In this document: positions 26,224-35,334 of the stretch, in pieces | How positions within the stretch are numbered: position 1 is the first letter of the stretch | Layout: each line of letters opens with the position of its first letter | Assembly (NCBI GenBank): GCA_964580585.1 | Contig: CAZOKZ010000001.1 | Coordinates: forward strand, 1-64,000 | DNA length: 64,000 bases | Origin: CAZOKZ01 sp964580585 | GTDB taxonomy: Bacteria > Sumerlaeota > Sumerlaeia > SLMS01 > JAHLLQ01 | Reading direction: 5' to 3' | The notes under the pieces: generated by a model | Database searches by the model: none | The model's input: only the letters and a program-made list of their open reading frames with translations | What the model was told of the DNA's origin: nothing | Made by a program: the position numbers and the translations under genes

Positions 26224-27714
26224 TTATGCCTTGTCTTGGGGGACTTCTTCCTCAGAAGGTTCGGCTTCTGTGGACGCTGCCGATTCAGACGCCTCTGTTT
26301 CTTCGGCATCCTCGGGAGTTTCCACCGTTACCTTGCCTGCCAGGCGATCGGCAAGTGCCGAAGCCGCCTTCAAGCGCTGACGTACGTCTTCGGTGATGCC
26401 AGCTTCGGAATCCTTGGTCATCTGTTGCAGGTTTTCCAAGTATTCCTTGGCGCCATCGACGATGTCTTCTGCCAATTCCTGATCGTCGCCCGTAAAGCTG
26501 AGCAATTGCTGCGCGTCTGCTTCTGCCAGTTTTTCCACGCTGTTGAAGTCTTCCGTGCGGGTGAGAGCTTCGGCGGCGAATGCCGTCAAACCATCGATCT
26601 GGTTCAGGAAGTCGTTGAGGTACTGGAGAGAGATTGTCTCGAGACGTGCCATTTCGGCTTCGTCTTCCTGCTCGGTCACGTCAATTTTCCAACCGGTCAA
26701 CTTCGCGGCCAGTTTTGCGTTTTGTCCGCGCTTGCCAATGGCTTTGGCGAGCGAGTCGTGTTCAACAACCACATGAGCGCGTTTTTCGATTTCGTTCAAC
26801 TTGATCGAAACGATCTTCGCGGGGTTCAGGGCCGATGAAATAAACGATTCGGGAATCACCGAGTACGGCACGATATCGACTTTTTCGTTGTCGAGTTCAC
26901 GCACGATCATCTGAACGCGCGAGCCTTTCATACCGACGCACGCACCGACGGGATCGACGTCCGGGTTCATGCTGTTGACGGCGATCTTGGTCCGAACGCC
27001 TGGCTCACGGGCAATTTCAACGATGCGAACGGTGGCGTCGCTGATTTCCGGTACTTCGGTGGCGAACAGTTGTTTCACCAGTTCAGAGCGCGTACGTGAC
27101 AAAATGACCTGCGGGCCTTTTGGCGTGCGGCGAACATCGATGATCAAGCAGCGGATACGGTCGCCATAGCGATAACGCACACCGAAGGGAATTTCCTGGT
27201 TGGGGAGCAGGCATTCGACCTTGCCGAGTGCGACGATTGCGTCGCGACGTTCGTAACGTTGGACGATGCCCGTAACGACCGAGCCAACTTTGTCTTTATA
27301 ATCGGTGTAAATACGATCGCGTTCGGCATCGCGCAGGCGTTGGAGAATGCCCTGGCGTACGGATTGGGCGGCAATGCGGCCAAATTCTTCGGGATCGATT
27401 TCGACTTCGATTTCATCGTCGAGCATGTGCTGGGGGTTACGGGCTTTTGCGGCCAGAATGTCGATCTCCGTGCGGGGATCGTTCACCGAAACGACAACGC
27501 GTTTCTTGACATAAATGCGCATGTCGCCGGTTTCTAAATCCAGGTCGGGGCGTGGGAAATGAAAGACCTGGGCGCGTTTGCTGGCCGCCGAGAGGATCGC
27601 CATTTCCACAGCATGTTTGATTACATCAGGTTCAAGGTCCTTTTCCTTCGAGATCATCTTGATCAGCGGTTTGACGTTCAGGGCCTTGATTTCGTTTTTT
27701 TTCTTCTTCGCCAC
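26224..27714 (-). CDS. nusA: Transcription termination/antitermination factor NusA
   Basis: A 496-residue NusA: N-terminal RNA polymerase-binding domain (about 1-125), S1 domain (about 135-200, VGSVVTGIVQRYERRDAIV), two KH domains (about 205-350; GACVGMKGSRVQMIV and AIGKRGQNAKLAAKLTG), then a helical region and a short acidic tail. NusA modulates pausing and termination. The GTG at 27714 is chosen as start: GGAG lies 8 bases upstream and the product begins at the usual family start; an in-frame ATG at 27888 would add an unrelated 58-residue stretch. A hairpin with a T-rich tail lies in the leader (27757-27780). RimP and IF2 genes, common neighbours, are absent. Confidence 0.94.
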   Translation of the reverse strand: MAKKKKNEIKALNVKPLIKMISKEKDLEPDVIKHAVEMAILSAASKRAQVFHFPRPDLDLETGDMRIYVKKRVVVSVNDPRTEIDILAAKARNPQHMLDDEIEVEIDPEEFGRIAAQSVRQGILQRLRDAERDRIYTDYKDKVGSVVTGIVQRYERRDAIVALGKVECLLPNQEIPFGVRYRYGDRIRCLIIDVRRTPKGPQVILSRTRSELVKQLFATEVPEISDATVRIVEIAREPGVRTKIAVNSMNPDVDPVGACVGMKGSRVQMIVRELDNEKVDIVPYSVIPESFISSALNPAKIVSIKLNEIEKRAHVVVEHDSLAKAIGKRGQNAKLAAKLTGWKIDVTEQEDEAEMARLETISLQYLNDFLNQIDGLTAFAAEALTRTEDFNSVEKLAEADAQQLLSFTGDDQELAEDIVDGAKEYLENLQQMTKDSEAGITEDVRQRLKAASALADRLAGKVTVETPEDAEETEASESAASTEAEPSEEEVPQDKA

Positions 27715-27756
27715 GGTTTTTTCTCCGCACGTTGGTATGAAGGGTGAAAACAGAAA

Positions 27757-27780
27757 CGGGCCGCCTTTCGAGGCCGCCCG
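27757..27780 (-). terminator. Hairpin with TTCG-type loop and T-rich tail upstream of nusA
   Basis: CGGGC (27757-27761) pairs with GCCCG (27776-27780) and GCCT (27763-27766) with AGGC (27771-27774) around a 4-base loop, with one C-C mismatch. On the minus strand the stem is followed by TTTCTGTTTT. It lies 105 bases after the pseudo-phosphatase/J-domain gene and 43 bases before nusA, so it is either that gene's terminator or an attenuator in the nusA leader. Confidence 0.65.
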
Positions 27781-27884
27781 TCCGTTAGCACTCTTATTTG
27801 TAGGCAAAAGTTGTTCCACCGTGGCTGGAGAAGACAAGAGAAATGTTTTAAGGAGAGCGAAGAAAGGAAGAACGCCGTAACGCG

Positions 27885-28913
27885 TCACTCATTCGGCAGC
27901 TTATCCCGTAAGACTTTCCAGGCCAGATTAAGTCGTTTCGCTTTGGCTTCAGCCATTTTGCGGAAGTCTTCATCGTCGTGGAACTTGTCGGGATGGTAGC
28001 GCATTTGCATTTTACGGAAAATTTTCTGCGCGTATTCAAGTGTTGTATTTTCCGTCAGCGCGAACAACTCCAGCGCTTCCTCGAAGGAAATTTTATCTTC
28101 GACTCTCAGTTTTTCTTCAGAGGCTCCATTGTCTTCACGGGGCTCTTCTTCCTCGGGCTCATCCGCTTTGGGGGGCGCTTTCGGGCGAGTTTCCCAACCG
28201 CCCATGGGATGAGCCTGGATTTTAGGGGCCAGGTCGTTGCGCAGCATTTCTTCGACATCGATGACAGAAAGCGGGCGACCCATGCCTTCGAGCGCTTCAC
28301 AAATATGACGTGTTGTTGGGGGCTCGAACGCACGTTCGATGAATTCCAAAATATAGCGACCCAGGAAATTTCGCAAATGCGGATCGTCCAGGTACTGATC
28401 CGGCTTTGTGTTGGCGTCCACGGCGCCGTAATCCGCGGGCTCTGTGTCCCCATCGCCCAGCATGCGAGCAAATCGTCCGGCGGTCGCGCGCATCTGGCTG
28501 TAAATGGCCTGATAGGAGTGAAGCGACCCCGCTTGGATTGGAGGAATATCCATGTCGGATTTCTTGCGGCCAAATCCCACGGCATCATTGAAAACAACAA
28601 CTTTGCCTTTGTGTGGCGGTCCCACCATTTTTTTGGCGGAATCGGCAATTTCATGCGTCATGCAGAGGATCAAATTTGCCCAGCGAATTTGAGGAGCCAG
28701 TAAGGGCTTGCTGCGATGCCCTTTCAGGCTAACCCGGTGTTCGTAGAGGAATTTGGCGAATTCGCGCTCGGGTGGCGTGGGCACTTGCACGTCGATTCCG
28801 GCACTATCGAAGGACGTATCGAAGACGTTGAACTCCTTGGCAAAGTTCTGCGTCATCGCCCGAGCCATAGGCCCGCGGAACAGATCGTGATTGCTGAGAA
28901 AAAGGACATGCAT
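27885..28913 (-). CDS. LMW-phosphatase-like domain fused to a C-terminal J-domain
   Basis: A 342-residue protein with an unusual architecture. Residues 1-150 resemble low-molecular-weight protein tyrosine phosphatase: VLFLSNHDLFRGPMA aligns with the P-loop C-x5-R-S/T-P-M-A, but the catalytic Cys is Ser7, while Arg13 and PMA are kept; LILCMTHEIADS fits the later strand. The middle is helical and proline-rich. Residues about 285-342 are a J-domain with YHPDKF (His307-Pro308-Asp309), the signature that stimulates DnaK. A pseudo-phosphatase that recruits Hsp70 to phosphorylated or arginine-modified clients is one reading; this is inference. ATG at 28913 fits the domain start; upstream in-frame starts run into the divergent gene. 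Confidence 0.75.
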   Translation of the reverse strand: MHVLFLSNHDLFRGPMARAMTQNFAKEFNVFDTSFDSAGIDVQVPTPPEREFAKFLYEHRVSLKGHRSKPLLAPQIRWANLILCMTHEIADSAKKMVGPPHKGKVVVFNDAVGFGRKKSDMDIPPIQAGSLHSYQAIYSQMRATAGRFARMLGDGDTEPADYGAVDANTKPDQYLDDPHLRNFLGRYILEFIERAFEPPTTRHICEALEGMGRPLSVIDVEEMLRNDLAPKIQAHPMGGWETRPKAPPKADEPEEEEPREDNGASEEKLRVEDKISFEEALELFALTENTTLEYAQKIFRKMQMRYHPDKFHDDEDFRKMAEAKAKRLNLAWKVLRDKLPNE

Positions 28914-29055
28914 TTTTATTGTGCGGTCGTTGCGATGCGTTTGAAAGTCTCGAATACGATGAGACCAGTCTTGCCACGAGCCAATCAAATTATTGAGAAT
29001 TCTTGGGCGAATTTTCACGAGACTCCTCAACCCGGGATTCTTCACAGGCTGTTCC

Positions 29056-29580
29056 ATGAAAGACGGAATTGTACGGATCGTTCTTAAGCGCATTGCCTTG
29101 ATTTGTTTTACGCTGGATTTGCGTGCCAGCCGTCGGATTCGGCGCGCGATGGGGGAGACATCTTACCGGTTGGGAGGTCGCTGTCAGGGGTGTGCCAAAT
29201 GTTGCGAAGCTCCCACGATCCAGGTGGGGATTCTGACCTATCGACTGGTGACATTTCGGATGATTTTTCTCGCCTGGCATCGGTGGGTGAACGGATTTCA
29301 CCTGACGGGCGAGGACCCGCAAATTCGGGCGTTCGAATTTCGCTGCACCCATTTCGATCCGAAAACCCGTCGGTGCGATTCGTACACCAGCCGCCCCGGC
29401 ATGTGCCGCGATTACCCGAGAGCGCTGCTCTGGGAAGCCAACCCGCCATTGTTTCCTGAATGTGGCTACCGTGCCGTGGCGCCCAACGCCGAACAGGTGA
29501 CCGCGCTGCTCGAACACGAAGACTTGCCGCCGGAGAAGTTGGAGGAGTTGAAGGAGAAGTTGATGCTGAAGGATGAATAA
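29056..29580 (+). CDS. YkgJ-type Cys-rich metal-binding protein
   Basis: A 174-residue protein of the YkgJ/UPF0153 family, thought to chelate zinc or iron. The hallmark is the cluster GGRCQGCAKCCE, followed by CTHFDPKTRRC and GMCRDYP, giving eight or so Cys in family spacing. The N-terminal 30 residues are basic and hydrophobic and may associate with the membrane. ATG at 29056 is preferred over 28993 because the earlier region is not conserved-looking and overlaps the promoter region shared with the divergent J-domain gene (142 bases between starts). Function is unknown for the family. Confidence 0.82.
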   Translation: MKDGIVRIVLKRIALICFTLDLRASRRIRRAMGETSYRLGGRCQGCAKCCEAPTIQVGILTYRLVTFRMIFLAWHRWVNGFHLTGEDPQIRAFEFRCTHFDPKTRRCDSYTSRPGMCRDYPRALLWEANPPLFPECGYRAVAPNAEQVTALLEHEDLPPEKLEELKEKLMLKDE

Positions 29581-29736
29581 CCGGTAAATTCCACCCCACC
29601 CCCTCCATCTAGGGTTTGACCTTTACCGCCCGACCGGGCTTGACTAATCAAGAACGTGCGTTGACGAAATTCCCGGGCCCCTGCCCGCCAGACGGAGCCA
29701 CACCCCCTGACGGACCTGTTTTCACTCGCGGCGAAT

Positions 29737-30504
29737 ATGCAGATTCGCGACGTTATCGATATCCTGATGATATCGATCGTCTTCTTTTTGCTCTTCAACA
29801 TGATCCGAAAATCGCGCAGCCAGGTGGCTTTGCGCGGATTGCTGATCGTGCTTTCGTTCACGTTACTGCTTTATTTGATCACGGTCATGGCGGAACTGAG
29901 CGCCACCAAGGCACTGCTGACCCGGCTATGGGTCGTGTTCGTGCTGATTTTCCTGATCGTGTTCCAGAACGAGTTCAAGAAAAGCCTGACCGACTATGGC
30001 CGGTTGCCAATTTTTAGAGCCTTGTTCAAGCAGGAAGCCGCTCCTTTGGACGAGGTAATCAAGGCAGTCGCGCGTTTGGCGGAAAAAAAAGTCGGGGCAT
30101 TGATTTGCATCGAGCGTCGCACACCGCTCAGGCCTTATATTGAAACGGGCACCATGATCGACGGGCTCGTCACCGTCGAATTGCTCCGAACTATTTTTGC
30201 ACTCTATACGCCATTGCACGACGGGGCGGTAATCATGCGCAATAACCGCATCGTGGCGGCGGGATGCCTGTTGCCGTTGACCAATCAGGAACTCTCCAAA
30301 GATTTAGGCACGCGTCACCGGGCGGCGATTGGATTGGGCGAAGAAACGGACGCCGTCGTCGTAGTCGTTTCGGAAGAAACCGGGACGATCTCGATTGCCT
30401 ACGACGGTATTATCCAACGACCGGAAACCGCGGATTCCTTGCGCCAAAAGCTGCGCGATCTGTTTGAAATCGAAGAGGAGGAAGCGGATGTCGAAGCCGT
30501 CTAG
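29737..30504 (+). CDS. cdaA: Membrane diadenylate cyclase CdaA
   Basis: A 255-residue protein that makes the second messenger cyclic di-AMP from two ATP. Three N-terminal membrane helices (about 7-24, 32-52, 62-82) are followed by the DAC domain with both catalytic motifs: DGA in LHDGAVI and RHR in GTRHRAAIG. Length and topology match CdaA (YbbP). It overlaps the next gene (CdaR-like) by 17 bases, the usual cdaA-cdaR arrangement; glmM, the common third partner, is missing here and a glycosyltransferase follows instead. No strong ribosome site is visible before the ATG. Confidence 0.95.
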   Translation: MQIRDVIDILMISIVFFLLFNMIRKSRSQVALRGLLIVLSFTLLLYLITVMAELSATKALLTRLWVVFVLIFLIVFQNEFKKSLTDYGRLPIFRALFKQEAAPLDEVIKAVARLAEKKVGALICIERRTPLRPYIETGTMIDGLVTVELLRTIFALYTPLHDGAVIMRNNRIVAAGCLLPLTNQELSKDLGTRHRAAIGLGEETDAVVVVVSEETGTISIAYDGIIQRPETADSLRQKLRDLFEIEEEEADVEAV

Positions 30505-31702
30505 CGGTCCATTCAGTGATTTCGCTCTCATCCTCTTTTCGCTCGCGTTGGGGTTCATTGTCTGGGTCATCGTTCGCCAGCAGGAAACGGTGACGCGCAC
30601 GGTCCTGGTGCCGGTGTATTACGAAAACCTGCCGGATTATATTGAGTTGCAGGACTATAATCCAAAGAATATCGCTGTCAGCTTCAGCCTGGCCAAGGGC
30701 GACGACCCCCTGACAAGCGCGTCGGAAAAATTTCGCGCCACGGTGGATTTGACTCGATTGGTAGAGCGCAATATCCAAACGGAGAGCTTTAAGGAAATCT
30801 CTCTTCCGGTGGAACGGACTAAACTCGATTATCCCAAGAAGCTTACATTTATAGCCTTCGAGGATACTCCGGCCGTGACGTTCAGCGCCCGATTGCGTGT
30901 CGCCATGGCACGGATCGAGGTTAACCTTGTAGGCGATCATCCGGCGATGGGTTATCGTATCGATCGCCAGAACATTGTCATGAACCCCAACGAAATCTAT
31001 GTGGCCGTTGATCAAAAACGATATGAGCAATCGCTGACAAACCAGTTGGTCATCAAAACGGAACCGATCGATGTGACCGGCAAGCAGGTGGGAATAACAG
31101 GTTTATACCGAGTGCTTTATGGTGAAACGGACGGAATTTTCCCCGTTCCGGGACGAGCGGAAACCGTTGAAATTATGGTGCCGATTCAAGAAGTTGAAAG
31201 CACTAGAGTTTACCATAACATCCCCGTTCGATACGAAACATTGAAACGCGGGGTGCGGGCAGAGTTGACGCCTTCCAATGTCACGGTTTCGGTCGAAGGA
31301 CCACCCAGTTTGCTCACGCAATTGCAACCAGCGATGATTCGGCTGACGCCGCGAACGACGAAATTCCTCGACGAGGAACGCATCGGAGACAGTGTGGAAA
31401 CGGCGATTGAGATTTCCTATCTGACGGCGGACGAAAAGTTCCAAAAACGCCTGAAAGCAACACTCGATCCATCTTTGGTTTTGGTACGATTCTTCCCGCA
31501 TACGGATGCAGTTCCGATCGACATCCCATTGGAGACCCCAATACCGGTTATTGAATCGACACCGACACCTGTGCCAACAGGGACACCGACCCCCACGCCG
31601 GAACCCGTTGAGATTCACGTGGACGATGACGTTACCAGTCCGTTGATTCTCCGTGTCGAGGATACCGCCACAACACCGACCGCGACGAGTACCGCGGAAT
31701 GA
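30488..31702 (+). CDS. cdaR: CdaR-like protein with YbbR domains
   Basis: A 404-residue envelope protein with one N-terminal membrane helix (FALILFSLALGFIVWVIV) and several YbbR-type beta domains facing the periplasm (repeats such as TRTVLVPVYYENLPDYI and VYHNIPVRYETLKRGV). In other bacteria CdaR binds and tunes CdaA. The ATG at 30488 lies within the end of cdaA, with GAGGAGG-rich sequence just upstream as ribosome site. The last 55 residues form a Pro/Thr-rich linker (TPTPVPTGTPTPTPEP) and a short acidic tail that is not typical and could span cell-wall material. The stop overlaps the next start by 4 bases (ATGA). Confidence 0.88.
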   Translation: MSKPSSGPFSDFALILFSLALGFIVWVIVRQQETVTRTVLVPVYYENLPDYIELQDYNPKNIAVSFSLAKGDDPLTSASEKFRATVDLTRLVERNIQTESFKEISLPVERTKLDYPKKLTFIAFEDTPAVTFSARLRVAMARIEVNLVGDHPAMGYRIDRQNIVMNPNEIYVAVDQKRYEQSLTNQLVIKTEPIDVTGKQVGITGLYRVLYGETDGIFPVPGRAETVEIMVPIQEVESTRVYHNIPVRYETLKRGVRAELTPSNVTVSVEGPPSLLTQLQPAMIRLTPRTTKFLDEERIGDSVETAIEISYLTADEKFQKRLKATLDPSLVLVRFFPHTDAVPIDIPLETPIPVIESTPTPVPTGTPTPTPEPVEIHVDDDVTSPLILRVEDTATTPTATSTAE

Positions 31703-32982
31703 GTGAAAAACCAACCGGTCTGAACATCGTTTTCGTACAGGGTAGTTCTCTGTCGATTAAACGCGCACACTGGGTTCAGATTTTAAACACAGCCTATGCG
31801 CTCTCTCGACGCGAAAACATTGATGTTTGGATTCTGGCGCGCACCATTCAACCCGGTGCAATGGATGAAGTGTACGGTGGGATGGGATTCGCTCCTAACG
31901 AGCGTTTTCATGTTCACCCCGTTGTGCCCGCACGCGTCTATAACGCGTTTGGCTTGCACGGCGATTTGCTTTCTCAATCGCAAGGAAAGGTTGGAAGATG
32001 GCTGGCGTTGCGGCACGTCAAACGATTGCTCCGGGAGATTTCCACAAACGGCAAGCCCATCGTTTTTTATACCCGCGACCAAGATGTGCCCACCACGTCT
32101 CGAGAGTTGATCGCCCGTTATCAGGCGTTGGCTATCAATGAACACCACAAGTTCGAATACGTCAAAACGCTTGAAGGCAAACTGAAGAAAAAACGTCCCG
32201 GGCGCAGTACGCTCGCGCAGTTCAAGAACTATGCGCGTGGCGAGCGCGATCGTGAACTCCAACGTCTTGCTACTTTCGATGGTGTCGTGTGTACGACACA
32301 AAATATTCGCGAACGATTGATCGATCACGGCTATGGAAAACCGACGATCTGCATTCCGAACGGGGCAAACCTCGACACGGCGGATAGTCTGGAAAGCATT
32401 CTTTCCAAACGTGAAAAAAACATCGATATTTTATACGTCGGTCAATTATTGCGCTGGAAAAACGTCGATTTATTGATCGAAGCGATGCCGCGCCTCCCAG
32501 GTCGAAGACTGACCGTGGTGGGAGGCGAACCGGGCGAGGACATGGACCGCCTCAAAGGTCTCGCCGCGCGTCTCGATGTTGCCGACCGGGTGGACTTCTG
32601 GGGCCATCGTCCCCACGGCGAAATCAAGGGGATCATGCAACGTTCCTGCGTTGGGGTCGTGCCTTTGCCCCGCGCAGGATTTCCCGAAGCCCGGCTGTTT
32701 TGCTGTCCGCTCAAGGCGTTAGAAATGATGGCTGCCGGTACGCCCATCGTGGCAACACGGTTGCGTTCGGTAGAAGGTTTATTAGAACATCGGCGAAACG
32801 CGTTGCTTGTGGAGCCCGACGATGCCCAAGCCATGGCAGATGGAATACGTGACGTTCTCGAAAATGACGACCTTCGTCGCCAGTTGGCCGAAGGCGGCTG
32901 GCGCACGGCACGCGATTTGTCCTACGACGAGCGCGGACGCAAAATCCTTGCTTTCATCGAAGAATGCCGTACGGGGAAATAA
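31699..32982 (+). CDS. GT4-family glycosyltransferase
   Basis: A 427-residue GT-B fold glycosyltransferase, retaining type. The C-terminal Rossmann domain has CIPNGAN, ILYVGQLLRWKNVDLLIEA, VVGGEPGED and the E-x7-E-like region FPEARLFCCPLKALEMMAAGTPIVAT. The first half (about 1-200) binds the acceptor. It probably transfers a sugar from a nucleotide donor to a lipid or glycan on the inner face of the membrane; the sugar cannot be named. It is coupled to the CdaR-like gene by a 4-base overlap, which is unusual, and the PhnD-like gene starts within 41 bases of its stop. Confidence 0.88.
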   Translation: MSEKPTGLNIVFVQGSSLSIKRAHWVQILNTAYALSRRENIDVWILARTIQPGAMDEVYGGMGFAPNERFHVHPVVPARVYNAFGLHGDLLSQSQGKVGRWLALRHVKRLLREISTNGKPIVFYTRDQDVPTTSRELIARYQALAINEHHKFEYVKTLEGKLKKKRPGRSTLAQFKNYARGERDRELQRLATFDGVVCTTQNIRERLIDHGYGKPTICIPNGANLDTADSLESILSKREKNIDILYVGQLLRWKNVDLLIEAMPRLPGRRLTVVGGEPGEDMDRLKGLAARLDVADRVDFWGHRPHGEIKGIMQRSCVGVVPLPRAGFPEARLFCCPLKALEMMAAGTPIVATRLRSVEGLLEHRRNALLVEPDDAQAMADGIRDVLENDDLRRQLAEGGWRTARDLSYDERGRKILAFIEECRTGK

Positions 32983-33022
32983 CGTGGGCATCTTCGGAGG
33001 CTTCGGTTGTTCTCTTTTCTGT

Positions 33023-34033
33023 ATGATACCCAATAATAAATTTTTCATTCTATTTGTTGCTCTCTTCCATTTTGTTTTGGGTGTGCACGTTGCGAATGCC
33101 GAAACCAACTCGTCGGATGCATCATCCACGGCAACGCTTTCCTCCGTCCCCATAAAACCAAATCCACTGCGCATCGGATTTTTACGTCCGGAAGGCGAAA
33201 CGGATTTAACCGAAGAAAGCATGGAGGGGTTGCGCAAAGCGTTGCTTGCCGACAATGCCCTCCAACAAGCGGCTACGCGCGCATATGATGCTCGTGGGAT
33301 TGGCCTGTATGAAATTGATGGAGGGACGGAGATGCTCAGTCGGCTGAACGCGCGTGAATTGGATGTCGCGTTTGTACCGAGTCGCATCTGGGCCGAGCAA
33401 TCCGCCGGATACACGGTGATTTTACAAACGCGAAGAAAACGCGACTTTACCGCCACGCGCGGGCGAATGGTCTGGCAACGTGGTGTGGTTTTTGTCAGTT
33501 CGCGCAGTCCGTTTTTCGATTCGGAAACGATCGATTCTTCTGACTTCGCAACCTATCTTGGCGAACAACGTATCGCCGTTGTTTCGTCGAAGAGCATGGC
33601 TGGTTATGTAGCGCCATTGCTGGCGCTTTCCGATGAATACAACCGTTCATATCCGGCGGCGGATTTGCTTTGGTGTGAATCCAGTGCCGAAGTCACTAAA
33701 GCCGTTATTTCCGGGCTTGCCGATGTGGGGACATGCGAAGAAGGCGCGATGATCGAAACGTTGAATGCGTCCGGAATCAGCGACCGTCAGCAGGAATTCA
33801 CTCGCGTGATCCTCCGTTCCAGCCCTGTGCCCACCGATCCCGTTGTGGTGCACCCGGACTTGGCGCCGTCTCGATCGGAACTGGGGCGCGAACTGAAACG
33901 TGTATTGCGTTCGTATTCACTCGAAACGGGATTTGGAACAATGTCGCTTCAAGATGCACAGGACAGCGACTACGAGGAAACCCGGGCGCTTCTGCGCCGA
34001 TTCGACGATCGACTGGGGAAATCCTTGCGATGA
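33023..34033 (+). CDS. PhnD-like periplasmic substrate-binding protein
   Basis: A 336-residue exported protein with a signal peptide (FFILFVALFHFVLGVHVANA, cleavage near residue 26) and a PhnD-like phosphate/phosphonate-type binding fold: LRIGFLRPEGE at the first strand, RELDVAFVPSRIW, QRIAVVSSKSMAGY and AVISGLADVGTCEEGAMIE. No ABC permease or ATPase lies beside it; instead its stop overlaps the start of a histidine kinase gene by 4 bases, so it probably serves as the kinase's periplasmic sensor rather than in uptake. ATG at 33023 gives a standard signal peptide; an in-frame GTG at 32984 has a better ribosome site (GGGG, 7 bases away) and would add 13 residues. Two GGGACGGAG words lie at 33142-33150 and 33323-33331. 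Confidence 0.82.
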   Translation: MIPNNKFFILFVALFHFVLGVHVANAETNSSDASSTATLSSVPIKPNPLRIGFLRPEGETDLTEESMEGLRKALLADNALQQAATRAYDARGIGLYEIDGGTEMLSRLNARELDVAFVPSRIWAEQSAGYTVILQTRRKRDFTATRGRMVWQRGVVFVSSRSPFFDSETIDSSDFATYLGEQRIAVVSSKSMAGYVAPLLALSDEYNRSYPAADLLWCESSAEVTKAVISGLADVGTCEEGAMIETLNASGISDRQQEFTRVILRSSPVPTDPVVVHPDLAPSRSELGRELKRVLRSYSLETGFGTMSLQDAQDSDYEETRALLRRFDDRLGKSLR

Positions 34034-35283
34034 CGTCTCCGTCCCCTTCGCGCACGCCGGCATTGTGGCCGCTGATACTTGCGCTGGTGTTTACCGTCGC
34101 CGCGCTCGTTATATTGTTTTGGCTACGTGGACGCGTCGTGAAAGAGGAGAAAGCCTTCCTTGCCTATTCTGTGCGACTCTTTGAATTGTCGGATGCCCTG
34201 CGCCGACCGGAAAACGACTCGGTGCGGTTCTCTCAGATCGAGTCCATCGCACGTAGTATCGAAGAACGCGATTTGATCGCCCATTTGCTCGTGAGTAAAA
34301 ATACACAACAACGCCAAGAAGTGTTGCTTTACCCGTATTATTACGATCTCGCACATCCAAACTGGAGCAATGAGATTTCCCAATATCAACGATTGACCAT
34401 TGGTGAGGAAAACACTCCTCGCGGGTGGATTTACGTGCGCCTGAATCCCGCCAATCGCCAAGCCATCGACCGCGTTATTCTGGCATTCAGCGCCTTGATG
34501 GTTTTTTGTCTCGGCGCATTGATTTTCCGCCAACGCGGCAAAGAAACTGAGCTACATCGCACAGTTTCAGAACTTGAGCAACGTCGGGCGGAAGTCATCC
34601 GACTCGAACGGCTGGCGTTGGCCGGACAACTCTCCGCCAATATTTTTCACGATATCAAAAAACCGGTTCTGAACATCAAGCACGAGGTCACCGACGCGCT
34701 CGATATGGGCCATTCCAGCGAGGAAACCCTTCGGGCGGTACATGAACAAACCGAGTTGTTTTTGAAAATGTTGCGCGAATTGGGTTTTGAACAATTCGTG
34801 CGCGCAGAAACCGAAGAAGGCGAATATTGCGATGTACCAGAAATGGTCGAACGTGCATTGTCCCTGGTGAAGTATGAACGCGGCGATGTGGAGATTGAAA
34901 TTGATGTGCCAAACGATGGTTCGTTGCCGTTGATATTTGCTTCGCCGCATCGCCTGATTCAGTTATTTTCCAACCTGATTTTAAATGCTTACCAGGCAAT
35001 GGATGGCAAAGGAGTCCTGCGGATTCGCGCAACATTGGAAGACAAAAACATCGCTCTTCAATTCGATGACAATGGCCCGGGCATCGATCCTGAACTGCGC
35101 GAAACGTTGTTCGATCCATTTGTCACGACAAAAAGCCACTCCGAAGGTTCTGGCCTTGGTTTATACATTTGCGCGAAAATCGCTGCCGATTTGCACGGCG
35201 AACTGGTTCTGACGAATTCATCCTTCGAGCAAGGAACTGGATTCAAGATTGTGCTTCCCGGGTTGCAACCAGAGTCCATATGA
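34030..35283 (+). CDS. Membrane sensor histidine kinase
   Basis: A 417-residue kinase with two membrane helices (about 11-32 and 150-170) bounding a periplasmic sensor of about 115 residues, a coiled linker, a dimerisation/phosphoacceptor helix with His207 in NIFHDIKKPV, and an HATPase domain with N-box NLILNAYQAM, G1 DNGPGID and G2 GSGLGLYICAKIA. The H-box sequence HDIKKP differs from the common HELRTP type but resembles NtrB/ZraS-like kinases. No response regulator is encoded nearby. The preceding PhnD-like protein overlaps it by ATGA and is the likely ligand-sensing partner. One CTCCGTCCC word at 34037-34045 is near its start. Confidence 0.88.
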   Translation: MTSPSPSRTPALWPLILALVFTVAALVILFWLRGRVVKEEKAFLAYSVRLFELSDALRRPENDSVRFSQIESIARSIEERDLIAHLLVSKNTQQRQEVLLYPYYYDLAHPNWSNEISQYQRLTIGEENTPRGWIYVRLNPANRQAIDRVILAFSALMVFCLGALIFRQRGKETELHRTVSELEQRRAEVIRLERLALAGQLSANIFHDIKKPVLNIKHEVTDALDMGHSSEETLRAVHEQTELFLKMLRELGFEQFVRAETEEGEYCDVPEMVERALSLVKYERGDVEIEIDVPNDGSLPLIFASPHRLIQLFSNLILNAYQAMDGKGVLRIRATLEDKNIALQFDDNGPGIDPELRETLFDPFVTTKSHSEGSGLGLYICAKIAADLHGELVLTNSSFEQGTGFKIVLPGLQPESI

Positions 35284-35334
35284 AGTTACCTTGAAAGAGT
35301 GGGATTTTGGATCCAATTCTGGTGGTTGGTTAAC

